Shown: piece by piece, positions 1 through 5,815 of the stretch | Layout: each line of letters starts with the position of its first letter | How positions within the stretch are numbered: position 1 is the first letter of the stretch | Source of the DNA: Rhodobiaceae bacterium | Lineage (GTDB): Bacteria > Pseudomonadota > Alphaproteobacteria > MED-G09 | Direction of reading: 5' to 3' | Length of the DNA: 6,188 bases | NCBI GenBank assembly: GCA_002704345.1 | Contig: PAGD01000029.1 | Coordinates: 3,803 to 9,990 of the forward strand | Program-made: the position numbers and the translations under genes | The notes under the pieces: generated by a model | What the model saw: only the letters and a program-made list of their open reading frames with translations | The model's database searches: none | Told to the model about the DNA's origin: nothing

Positions 1-174
1 TTTCAAAGACTTGATTCATCACGAAATCAAAATATTGCTGGATCAGGCTTAGGCCTATCAATATCTCAAGAGATAATAAATAGTATAGGAGGGAGTATTA
101 AATTATCAAAAAGTAATTTAGGCGGACTAAAAGTGACTATAACTTTACCTCCTAGAGATACTCTAATTACTTAA
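1..174 (+). CDS. Sensor histidine kinase, C-terminal fragment (EnvZ-like), 5' end outside window
   Basis: An open frame enters at base 1 and encodes 57 residues before TAA at 172-174. This is the end of a HATPase_c domain. An F-x-R-L-D-S-S-R-N stretch (residues 2-9) resembles the F box and ATP lid of EnvZ/OmpR-type kinases, and GSGLGLSI (14-21) is the G2 nucleotide-binding motif. A closing GG..VTITLP strand follows. The family autophosphorylates a histidine in response to a signal and passes the phosphate to a response regulator, usually at the inner membrane. The sensor and dimerisation domains lie outside the window, so the signal and the partner are unknown. The F-x-R-L-D-x-S-R-N wording fits the EnvZ-like kinases of Alphaproteobacteria. 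The end of the gene overlaps the end of proC on the other strand by 12 bp. Confidence 0.9.
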   Translation, partial: FQRLDSSRNQNIAGSGLGLSISQEIINSIGGSIKLSKSNLGGLKVTITLPPRDTLIT

Positions 175-990
175 ATCCTTACTCCTCTTGTAGGCCTCTC
201 GTATAGCTTTTTTAAATATATTATAAAATTCCTTATCAGGACTCATTAATACCTTAAGGGCTGCTTCAGTAGTCCCACCTTTTGACGTTACTTTTTCTCT
301 TAAGCTAGAAAGACTATCATTTGAAGATTTCATGATATCAGAAGATCCAATAGCAACTTGTCTTGATAGTTTATCTGCATTTTCTTTACTTAAGCCCATG
401 TCCTCAGCTATTAAGGATAAACATTCTGTTAGAAAAAAATAATAGGCAGGTCCTGATCCTGATGTAGAAGTAACTACATCCATCATATCTTCATTATCAA
501 CCCAAATAACCTCTCCTACACCTGAAAAAATTTTATCTGTTGTTTCTTTAAAGGCTTTATTTACATTATTATTTCCATAAAGAGCAGTAACACCACTACC
601 CTCAGAAACAGCCAGATTAGGCATTGCCCTTATTATTGGCGAAAGACCGAAATAACTTTCAAAAGTCTCAACCTTGGTGCCAGCTAAAATCGAAATTATT
701 GAAAAGATTTTTTTTTGATCTAAATTTTCTAAAACTCCTAAACAAACCTCACTAATAACCTGTGGCTTAACCGCAAATAGCACAGTATCAAAATCCGTTT
801 CTTTTAAATCGTTAATGGATTGATAATGTTTTATTTTATTAGCTGATATTAAATTATAATTATCTTTAATTAAGTTCGGTTCAACAACGGATATATCAAA
901 ATTCAATTCATTATTTGATGTTAAACCCTTTAATAGACTACCCCCCATCTTTCCGGAGCCTAAAATTAATAATTTTTGAAGAGCTTTCAT
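163..990 (-). CDS. proC: Pyrroline-5-carboxylate reductase
   Basis: This 275-residue protein is full length for the family and catalyses the last step of proline synthesis, NAD(P)H-dependent reduction of 1-pyrroline-5-carboxylate in the cytoplasm. The N-terminal Rossmann fold shows GSGKMG at residues 11-16, AVKPQ at 73-77 and RAMPN at 121-125. The C-terminal dimerisation and substrate domain has SGSGPAYYF at 177-185 and the family signature VTSKGGTTEAAL at 234-245. After RAMPN the sequence reads LAVSEGSG, where many homologues have TP; this is probably ordinary divergence. The ATG at 988-990 starts directly before the first beta strand, so the start is sound, although no strong ribosome binding site precedes it. 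It lies 13 bp downstream of the YbjN-domain gene on the same strand and is probably cotranscribed with it. Confidence 0.95.
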   Translation of the reverse strand: MKALQKLLILGSGKMGGSLLKGLTSNNELNFDISVVEPNLIKDNYNLISANKIKHYQSINDLKETDFDTVLFAVKPQVISEVCLGVLENLDQKKIFSIISILAGTKVETFESYFGLSPIIRAMPNLAVSEGSGVTALYGNNNVNKAFKETTDKIFSGVGEVIWVDNEDMMDVVTSTSGSGPAYYFFLTECLSLIAEDMGLSKENADKLSRQVAIGSSDIMKSSNDSLSSLREKVTSKGGTTEAALKVLMSPDKEFYNIFKKAIREAYKRSKDLSN

Positions 991-1003
991 TGGTTTTTAT
1001 TTA

Positions 1004-1495
1004 TTACGCTTCACCTTGTGTATTAAATAAAACTGCCTCAAGAGCTTCAGATGGGCTCTTATTTGCCCATAAAACATATTGAAAGGCTGGAAAAAATTGA
1101 TCACAAGATGTAACTGCTTGTACCATAACTTCATCGAATTGATTCTGTGAAATTTTATTTCTATTAAAAAGAGACGTATTTCTATAAAGAACAATACCTT
1201 CATCAATCCAAATATCAAAATGACCTAGCCACATTTGATTGTTTATAGAGGAAACTAAGTGAAGAATATTATTCTTATGCCTTTCTTGAAATTTTAAATC
1301 AAAACCACAAACAATATTAATACCTTCAAAATCATCAACCCAAGTCACTGATATCTGATAATCAGACCACTGACCTTTTGCAATAATTGAAACTTCATTA
1401 TCAGATCTCTCATATGTCCAATCTCTTATGCTTGCAACCATCTCAACTGTATCAAGAGGATCTTCTAATAATTCTATATTTTTTGCTAAAGTCAT
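1004..1495 (-). CDS. YbjN-domain protein, function not established
   Basis: This 163-residue cytoplasmic-looking protein has no signal peptide or membrane segment. It matches the YbjN-domain proteins often found beside proC in Alphaproteobacteria. Features I recognise include the N-terminal PLD.VE..... .DW segment (residues 13-26), GQWSDYQISVTW (41-52), a CGFDLK strand (63-68), WLGHFDIW (89-96) and a C-terminal block FFPAFQYVLW followed by EALEAVLFNTQGEA (134-163). The family has a fold like that of type III secretion chaperones, and its biochemical role is not settled, so I assign none. The ATG is preceded by a weak GTGG-type ribosome binding site about 8 bases upstream. The start agrees with the usual short lead before the conserved D-W. 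It is the first gene of a likely two-gene operon with proC, divergent from lgt, with the FNR-like box just upstream. Confidence 0.85.
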   Translation of the reverse strand: MTLAKNIELLEDPLDTVEMVASIRDWTYERSDNEVSIIAKGQWSDYQISVTWVDDFEGINIVCGFDLKFQERHKNNILHLVSSINNQMWLGHFDIWIDEGIVLYRNTSLFNRNKISQNQFDEVMVQAVTSCDQFFPAFQYVLWANKSPSEALEAVLFNTQGEA

Positions 1496-1611
1496 AAATT
1501 ACCACATCTAGTGTCTGATATAGATCAACATACTACAAATTGAAAAAACATAATAGATAAAATAACAAAAAATTTTAAATTAAATATAAATGTATGTATA
1601 AATTCTTATAG
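1496..1611. promoter_or_regulatory. Divergent intergenic region, ybjN-proC versus lgt
   Basis: This 116-bp AT-rich gap separates two divergently transcribed units, so it should contain promoters for both. Toward lgt, TTTAAA (1574-1579), a 17-bp spacer and TATAAA (1597-1602) make a weak candidate that would start transcription within a few bases of the lgt ATG. Toward ybjN on the - strand, TATTAT (1555-1550) and TATATC (1524-1519, inside the FNR-like box) are possible -10 elements with poor -35 partners. With this base composition such matches arise easily, so only the presence of promoters is a firm inference, not their exact place. No small gene is visible here; in particular, nothing encodes a UbiK-like protein. 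Confidence 0.5.
1515..1528 (-). promoter_or_regulatory. FNR/FnrL/FixK-type binding site candidate
   Basis: On the - strand the site reads TTGATCTATATCAG. The consensus for FNR, FnrL, Anr and FixK regulators is TTGAT-N4-ATCAA, so nine of ten half-site bases match, and only the last A is replaced by G. The core is an imperfect inverted repeat. Its centre is about 26 bp upstream of the ybjN start codon and about 90 bp upstream of the lgt start codon. At that distance it would overlap or block a ybjN-proC promoter, suggesting repression on that side, while on the lgt side it could act from an upstream position. Regulation by oxygen or redox is an inference from the motif; the regulator gene is not in this window. 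Confidence 0.45.
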
Positions 1612-2406
1612 ATGAAAAACCTTATTTTAAATATTGATCCAATAGCAATTTCAATAGGTCCAATAAATATATATTGGTATGGCATTGCTTATATGATGGG
1701 TATGATATTAGGGCTCTTTTATGCAAAAAAAATAGTAAGCTATCAAAAAAATTCTTGTGATTTAAATATAACTAAAGAAGATATTGATGAAATTTTTCTT
1801 TGGATAGTTTTTGGAATAATACTTGGAGCTAGGTTTGGGTATATTTTATTCTATAATTTTAACTTTTACTTAAGTAACCCAATTTCAATTTTTACATTAT
1901 GGGAAGGTGGCATGTCTTTTCATGGAGGTGCCACTGGAGTTATAATTGCAATTGCAGCTTATTCCTGGAAAAAAAATAAGCCCTTCTTGGAACTAGGAGA
2001 TGTAATTTGCGCTGTAGTTCCAATAGGTTTATTTTTTGGAAGAATAGCAAATTTTATAAATGGTGAACTCTGGGGTAAGGTTACAAGCGTTCCTTGGGGT
2101 ATAATATTTCCTAAGGCCGATCAAAATCCCAGACACCCTAGTCAATTATATGAGGCAGGGCTTGAGGGCATACTTTTATTTATAATTTTAGCAATTCTTA
2201 TATCAAACAAGGGTCTTCAAAAGAAAGGTCTAGTAAGTGGATCATTTTTATTTATATATTCCTTCTCTAGAATTCTTATAGAGTTCTTTCGTGAACCTGA
2301 TAAACATATTGGATATATATTTCCCTATTTAACAATGGGAATTATTTTATCTATTCCTTTTTTGCTTTTAGGTTTATTTTTAATTGCTACTTCATATAAA
2401 AAATGA
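1612..2406 (+). CDS. lgt: Prolipoprotein diacylglyceryl transferase
   Basis: Lgt is an inner-membrane enzyme that moves a diacylglyceryl group from phosphatidylglycerol to the lipobox cysteine of prolipoproteins, the first step of lipoprotein maturation. The 264-residue protein has about seven hydrophobic segments. It carries the expected motifs: YWYG at 21-24, GARFGYILFYN at 72-82, EGGMSFHGG at 98-106 with H104 matching the essential E. coli H103, GRIANFINGELWG at 143-155 with R144 matching E. coli R143, PRHPSQLYEA at 173-182, and EFFREPD at 224-230. The start is well fixed because an in-frame TAG (1609-1611) sits directly before the ATG. No Shine-Dalgarno sequence is visible, so initiation may be leaderless or rely on an AU-rich leader. 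Its last four bases overlap the next gene, so the two are almost certainly cotranscribed and translationally coupled. Confidence 0.96.
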   Translation: MKNLILNIDPIAISIGPINIYWYGIAYMMGMILGLFYAKKIVSYQKNSCDLNITKEDIDEIFLWIVFGIILGARFGYILFYNFNFYLSNPISIFTLWEGGMSFHGGATGVIIAIAAYSWKKNKPFLELGDVICAVVPIGLFFGRIANFINGELWGKVTSVPWGIIFPKADQNPRHPSQLYEAGLEGILLFIILAILISNKGLQKKGLVSGSFLFIYSFSRILIEFFREPDKHIGYIFPYLTMGIILSIPFLLLGLFLIATSYKK

Positions 2407-3470
2407 CTGCTCTTAAAAAGAAAATAGAAAAAATAATTACAGAACAAGGGCCAATTTCAATCTCCGACTTTATGAAGCTGGCTCTTACTGATAAAAAAAA
2501 TGGCTATTATAGAAAAAAAATGCCTTTAGGATCAAAGGGTGATTTTATTACATCACCTGATATCTCTCAGATATTTGGAGAAATAATTGGTGTTTGGATT
2601 TTAGACTTATGGATAAAATTAGGAAAACCCAAAGAAACTCAGATAGTCGATCTCGGAGGAGGAAGAGGAACCTTATTAAGTGATATTAAGAGAGTTCTTG
2701 GCAATAAAATAAGCAGTTATATATTTATAGATATTAACGTTGAATTAATTAAATTACAAAAAAAAGCAGTTAAAGATGCAATTCATTTTGAAAAAATAGA
2801 GGATATTCCAAATAAGCCTACTATCTTCATTGGGAATGAATTTCTAGATACATTTCCAATAAACCAGTTTGTTCTCTCTCATAAATATTTTAAAGAAGTT
2901 TGTGTAAATTATAAAAACAAAAAACTAATCTTTTCACATCATAGAACCAACTTATCAAGGACCTTAGATAAAAAGACATTAAATCAAATAAAAGTGAATG
3001 ATATTTTAGAAATAAATTTCGAAAGTAGAAAATTTATAGAAAAATTATCAAGGTTTATAAAAGAAAACAATGGTGGAGCTATTTTCTTTGACTATGGCTA
3101 TACATTTAACCATGGAGATACATTCCAGGCAGTTAAAGATAGTAAGTTTGTAAACCCTTTAGATGATCCTGGTAATGCAGATTTAACTGCACATGTAGAT
3201 TTTAATGATTTATATCACCAAGCTAAAAACAGTTTAGTTAGCGTATGGGGTCCTGATACCCAGGGTACATTCTTAAAAAAAATGGGTGCTATTGAAAGAC
3301 TTAATGCACTTGAATCTATAAGCGATGATAAAACTAAGCAAAAATTGCGTAATGGATTAGACCGTTTGATAAATACTGATGAAATGGGAGAGCTATTTAA
3401 AGTCCTAGCAATTACTTCTAATAAATTCCCCTCGCCTGAGGGATTTACCTGTGGTACAAGAGGCACTTAA
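2403..3470 (+). CDS. MidA/NDUFAF7-type SAM-dependent methyltransferase
   Basis: This 355-residue protein belongs to the DUF185/COG1565 family, related to mitochondrial NDUFAF7, which methylates an arginine of a respiratory complex I subunit during assembly. That substrate is known for the eukaryotic member and is only inferred here. Seen in order are GPISISDFM near residues 16-24, NGYY at 33-36, GDFITSPDISQIFGE at 46-60, a SAM-binding glycine-rich loop VDLGGGRGTL at 82-91 (most homologues read E-L-G-P-G-R-G), NEFLDTFPINQF at 145-156, a later FFDYGY strand, a DLTAHVDF block and WGPDTQGTFLKKMG. The ATG overlaps the lgt stop as ATGA, and no separate ribosome binding site is needed if translation is coupled. 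After the usual P-x-GF ending (residues 343-348) it carries seven extra residues, TCGTRGT. In related genomes, as I recall them, pgeF often follows this gene; here prs follows after 33 bp. Confidence 0.9.
   Translation: MTALKKKIEKIITEQGPISISDFMKLALTDKKNGYYRKKMPLGSKGDFITSPDISQIFGEIIGVWILDLWIKLGKPKETQIVDLGGGRGTLLSDIKRVLGNKISSYIFIDINVELIKLQKKAVKDAIHFEKIEDIPNKPTIFIGNEFLDTFPINQFVLSHKYFKEVCVNYKNKKLIFSHHRTNLSRTLDKKTLNQIKVNDILEINFESRKFIEKLSRFIKENNGGAIFFDYGYTFNHGDTFQAVKDSKFVNPLDDPGNADLTAHVDFNDLYHQAKNSLVSVWGPDTQGTFLKKMGAIERLNALESISDDKTKQKLRNGLDRLINTDEMGELFKVLAITSNKFPSPEGFTCGTRGT
3429..3442 (+). other. Small GC-rich hairpin in the 3' end of the methyltransferase gene
   Basis: CCCTC at 3429-3433 pairs perfectly with GAGGG at 3438-3442 around a GCCT loop. 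It lies inside the coding region about 28 bp before the stop. No T-tract follows, so it is not a standard terminator. It stands out because the surrounding DNA is AT-rich, but the same bases encode the conserved P-x-P-x-G-F ending, which by itself could explain the GC content. Confidence 0.3.
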
Positions 3471-3495
3471 CATAATTAAATTATCAAAAATTAGT

Positions 3496-3503
3496 GAGGC
3501 GGG
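3496..3503 (+). promoter_or_regulatory. Ribosome binding site of prs
   Basis: GAGGCGGG lies immediately before the prs ATG at 3504, with GAGG at 3496-3499 and four bases of spacing. It is among the stronger Shine-Dalgarno-like sequences in this window, where most genes have weak ones. This fits high expression of prs and supports the chosen start. Confidence 0.6.
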
Positions 3504-4436
3504 ATGAAATTAGTTACAGGAAATTCAAATTTAAAGCTAGCCAAAAGTATTTCTGATTATGTTGGTGTTGATATATCAAAATGCGAAGTGAAAAGATTTG
3601 CTGATAAAGAAATCTTTGTTGAAATGCATGAGAATGTTCGTGGAGAAGATGTATTTGTAATCCAATCTACCTCATTTCCTGCAAATGATAATTTAATGGA
3701 ACTTTTAATAATAATTGATACCTTAAAAAGAGCTTCCGCCAAAAGAATTACAGCTGTTATACCTTACTATGGATATGCACGACAAGATAGAAAACCAGGC
3801 CCTAGAACTCCAATAACATCAAAACTAGTTGCAAATATGATTGATAAAGCAGGAGCAAATAGAGTGTTAACTATGGACCTTCACGCTGGGCAAATACAAG
3901 GCTTTTTTGATATTCCTACCGATAACCTATTTGCAGCACCTGTGCTTACATTAAACATCAAAGATAAAATAAAAAATAAAACACCAATTATTGTTTCACC
4001 AGATGTTGGTGGTGTTGTGAGAGCAAGAATAATAGCAAGTAGAATTGGTGCAGATTTAGCTATCGTAGATAAAAGGCGAGAAAAAGCTGGGGAGTCTGAG
4101 GTCATGAATATCATTGGCGATGTAGAAGGCAGGGCTTGTTTTATAATAGATGATATTGTTGATTCAGCTGGAACACTTTGTAATGCATCAAATGCACTTT
4201 TAGAAAAAGGTGCTACCGAGGTATACGCATATGTAACGCATGGAGTTTTATCTGGTGAGGCTGTTGAAAGAGTAAACAATTCATCTCTAACAAAACTAGT
4301 ATTAACTGATAGTATCGAAGAGTCAGACTTGGTATTAAAGTCTAATAAAATCGAGGTTATCTCTATTTCGTCTCTATTAGGAGAAGCGATAAAAAGAATT
4401 TCTGATGAAAAATCTGTATCAAGTTTGTTTGATTAA
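3504..4436 (+). CDS. prs: Ribose-phosphate pyrophosphokinase (PRPP synthase, class I)
   Basis: This enzyme transfers the pyrophosphate of ATP to ribose 5-phosphate, giving PRPP for purine, pyrimidine, NAD, histidine and tryptophan synthesis. At 310 residues it has the normal length of class I enzymes, which need Mg2+ and are activated by phosphate. Both phosphoribosyltransferase-like domains are intact. Visible motifs are RQDRK at 93-97 (ATP binding), the PRPP synthase signature [11 protein letters not shown] at 125-135 with H127, SPDVGG at 165-170, the flexible catalytic loop DKRREKAG at 189-196 with K190, and the PRPP-binding loop DDIVDSAGT at 216-224. It ends with the usual VSSLFD. It is 33 bp downstream of the methyltransferase gene and 73 bp upstream of rplY. 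Whether it has its own promoter is unclear. Confidence 0.97.
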   Translation: MKLVTGNSNLKLAKSISDYVGVDISKCEVKRFADKEIFVEMHENVRGEDVFVIQSTSFPANDNLMELLIIIDTLKRASAKRITAVIPYYGYARQDRKPGPRTPITSKLVANMIDKAGANRVLTMDLHAGQIQGFFDIPTDNLFAAPVLTLNIKDKIKNKTPIIVSPDVGGVVRARIIASRIGADLAIVDKRREKAGESEVMNIIGDVEGRACFIIDDIVDSAGTLCNASNALLEKGATEVYAYVTHGVLSGEAVERVNNSSLTKLVLTDSIEESDLVLKSNKIEVISISSLLGEAIKRISDEKSVSSLFD

Positions 4437-4437
4437 C

Positions 4438-4466
4438 TTGATTTGATCTTAAAGCAGGGTTATAAC
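4438..4466 (+). promoter_or_regulatory. Probable sigma-70 type promoter for rplY-pth-ychF
   Basis: TTGATT (4438-4443) and TATAAC (4461-4466) are separated by exactly 17 bp, matching the -35 consensus TTGACA at four of six positions and the -10 consensus TATAAT at five of six. Transcription would begin near 4472-4474, giving a leader of about 36-38 bases before the rplY ATG. The bases between the -10 and the predicted start are CCGCCA, a GC-rich discriminator in otherwise AT-rich DNA. Such discriminators are typical of promoters reduced by ppGpp in proteobacteria, so stringent control of this translation cluster is a reasonable inference but not shown. Confidence 0.6.
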
Positions 4467-4468
4467 CC
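4457..4468. repeat. Perfect 12-bp palindrome over the rplY -10 element
   Basis: GGGTTATAACCC reads the same on both strands and fully contains the proposed -10 hexamer TATAAC. It could be an operator for a dimeric DNA-binding protein, or it could be a chance result of a -10 flanked by G and C tracts. As RNA it would form only a four-pair stem with a four-base loop. By the proposed start site it is not transcribed from this promoter, which favours a DNA-level role if there is one. Confidence 0.5.
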
Positions 4469-4498
4469 GCCACAGGAAAAATTTTTAATTATAATTTT

Positions 4499-4502
4499 GG
4501 AG
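4499..4502 (+). promoter_or_regulatory. Ribosome binding site of rplY
   Basis: GGAG lies seven bases before the ATG at 4510, followed by a purine-rich AAAAAGG. It supports the chosen start of the L25 gene. Confidence 0.7.
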
Positions 4503-4509
4503 AAAAAGG

Positions 4510-5214
4510 ATGGCAGAAACCACCTTATTAAAAGCAGAAGAAAGAAAAGATACAGGAAAATCATTTGCACGTGCAGTTAGAAAAACTGGAAATATTCCTT
4601 GTATAATTTATGGAGATAATAAAGACCCTATGGCTGCTAGCCTGAATGCTATAGAAGCATTAAAACTTTATAATTCAGGAAAAATGCTTTCTCAGCTTAT
4701 CGATGTTGAAATAACGAATGGTGAAAAATTTAAAGCCATTTCTAAAGATATTCAATTACATCCTGTTAAAGGAAATATTATCCATATTGACTTACTTCGT
4801 CTTGGAGCTAATTCTAGAATATCAGTTGATGTTTCTGTTGCGTTTGTCAATGAAGAGGAATCACCCGGAATAAAGGCTGGTGGAACTTTAAATGTTAGTC
4901 GTTACACCGTTGAACTTGACTGCCCAGCAAATAATATACCTGAGGGTGTCGAAGTTGATTTAACAGGCCTTGAGATTGGAGAAACTATACATTTATCAGA
5001 CATCAAACTTCCCGAAGGAATTGTTTCGGCTATTACGGATAGAGATATAACTGTAGCAAGTATAGCAGCACCAATGAGTGAGGCTGAAATGGAAGCTCTT
5101 GATGCAGCCGATGCAGAAAGACCAGAAGGAATTGAAGAGTCAGAAGAGTCGGAAGTAGAGTCAGAATCAGATTCAGAAACAAGTTCAGAAGCTGAAGCAG
5201 AAGATAAGGAATAG
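4510..5214 (+). CDS. rplY: 50S ribosomal protein L25/general stress protein Ctc
   Basis: The 234-residue protein is the long, CTC/TL5 form of L25, which binds 5S rRNA on the large ribosomal subunit. The N-terminal 5S-binding beta barrel covers about residues 5-95, with AVRKTGNIPCIIYGD and the DIQLHPVKGNIIHIDLLRL block. The CTC domain covers about 100-185, with ESPGIKAGGTLN, an EL.CPANNIPEGVEVDL stretch and GETIHLSDIKLPEGI. From about residue 187 the chain becomes acidic and probably disordered, ending in a glutamate- and serine-rich tail (209-234). Acidic tails of variable length are common in alphaproteobacterial L25. It is the first gene after the proposed promoter and heads a translation cluster with pth and ychF, the frequent bacterial order. 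Its TAG stop is in the same frame as pth. Confidence 0.95.
   Translation: MAETTLLKAEERKDTGKSFARAVRKTGNIPCIIYGDNKDPMAASLNAIEALKLYNSGKMLSQLIDVEITNGEKFKAISKDIQLHPVKGNIIHIDLLRLGANSRISVDVSVAFVNEEESPGIKAGGTLNVSRYTVELDCPANNIPEGVEVDLTGLEIGETIHLSDIKLPEGIVSAITDRDITVASIAAPMSEAEMEALDAADAERPEGIEESEESEVESESDSETSSEAEAEDKE
5134..5211 (+). repeat. Low-complexity Glu/Ser codon tract at the 3' end of rplY
   Basis: Twenty-six codons consist mostly of GAA, GAG and TCA in loose six-base alternation (for example GAG-TCA-GAA-GAG-TCG-GAA), encoding the acidic L25 tail. Such a tract can change length by replication slippage or recombination without breaking the frame when units of three are gained or lost. The tail lies outside both folded domains, so length change would probably be tolerated. 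Confidence 0.7.
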
Positions 5215-5223
5215 TTAGTTACA

Positions 5224-5808
5224 TTGGCTTTATCAAATGACACAATACTTTTTGTAGGATTAGGCAATCCAGGCGAAAAACATAAAAACAATAGACATAA
5301 CGTTGGGTTTATGGCTCTAGACTGTCTCTCTAGCTTTCATAAATTCGGAAGAAGCAGAACTAAGTTTCTTGGAAGAACTTCAATGGGATCAATAGAGGAT
5401 AGAAAGTTAATTTCCTTTAAGCCCCAGACTTTTATGAATGAATCAGGTAGAGCTGTTAGAGAAGCTTCTAACTTTTATAAAATATCACCCGAGAGAATCA
5501 TAGTTTTTCATGATGAATTAGATCTTCCTTTTGGAGAGGTTAGGGTGAAAAAAGGCGGAAGTGACGCTGGTCATAACGGATTAAAATCAATTGATGAGAA
5601 TATTGGTAAAGATTATTATCGTATAAGAATTGGAATAAGTCATCCAGGGGATAAAGATAAAGTAACTAAGCATGTTTTAGGTGATTTATCTAAAGAAGAC
5701 AACGAAGCTCTTGATAAAATTCTCTCATTAATCGCAAAAAATATTTCTATACTTATAGATGGCGATGAAAAAAAATTTCAAAAAAATATAACTCAATCAA
5801 AGAAATAA
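5224..5808 (+). CDS. pth: Peptidyl-tRNA hydrolase (bacterial Pth family)
   Basis: Pth cleaves peptidyl-tRNA released from stalled ribosomes, freeing the tRNA for reuse in the cytoplasm. The 194-residue length is normal. Catalytic and binding residues are all present: N15 in GLGNPG (12-17), the catalytic H25 in NRHNVGF (23-29), N72 in [10 protein letters not shown] (66-75), D97 in [11 protein letters not shown] (95-105) and N118 in GHNGLKS (116-122), equivalent to E. coli N10, H20, N68, D93 and N114. The usual Y-x-x-T-R-H-N reads H-K-N-N-R-H-N here, a mild deviation. The start is TTG: no ATG or GTG lies between the rplY stop and the conserved core, and the next in-frame Met is residue 30, inside the conserved region. 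The nearest AAGGA (5206-5210) is 13 bases upstream, so initiation probably depends on ribosomes ending rplY translation nine bases before. Confidence 0.94.
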   Translation: MALSNDTILFVGLGNPGEKHKNNRHNVGFMALDCLSSFHKFGRSRTKFLGRTSMGSIEDRKLISFKPQTFMNESGRAVREASNFYKISPERIIVFHDELDLPFGEVRVKKGGSDAGHNGLKSIDENIGKDYYRIRIGISHPGDKDKVTKHVLGDLSKEDNEALDKILSLIAKNISILIDGDEKKFQKNITQSKK

Positions 5809-5815
5809 CTTAAAA

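Noticed and set aside
997..1218. 73-codon - strand frame overlapping the YbjN-domain gene
   Set aside because: The other frame of the same strand encodes a recognisable conserved protein. This one is a hydrophobic, low-information shadow.
3429..3442. Hairpin as an intrinsic terminator after the methyltransferase gene
   Set aside because: The stem is only five pairs, lies before the stop codon, and is followed by ATTTACC rather than a T-tract.
3444..3473. TTTACC, 18 bp, TAACAT as a promoter for prs
   Set aside because: Both hexamers match at only four of six positions and the pair overlaps conserved coding sequence. A prs promoter may exist, but this one is not supported well enough to list.
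3215..3742. Two short - strand frames across the methyltransferase end and the prs start
   Set aside because: Both are antisense to conserved coding sequence, with no family similarity and no plausible start signals.
3881..4279. 132-codon open frame on the - strand within prs
   Set aside because: It is antisense to the highly conserved prs, is rich in Ser, Ala, Thr and Pro as expected for a complement frame, and matches no family I know. It is a shadow of prs.
4477..4486. AAAAATTTTT as a terminator after prs
   Set aside because: It is a simple A/T run with no GC stem directly before the T-tract. The GGGTTATAACCC palindrome is separated from it by eight bases, and the layout fits a promoter better.
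4902..5291. 129-codon open frame on the - strand across the rplY end and pth start
   Set aside because: Its Ser/Asp-rich part is simply the complement of the Glu/Ser codon tract of rplY. It has no recognisable domain.
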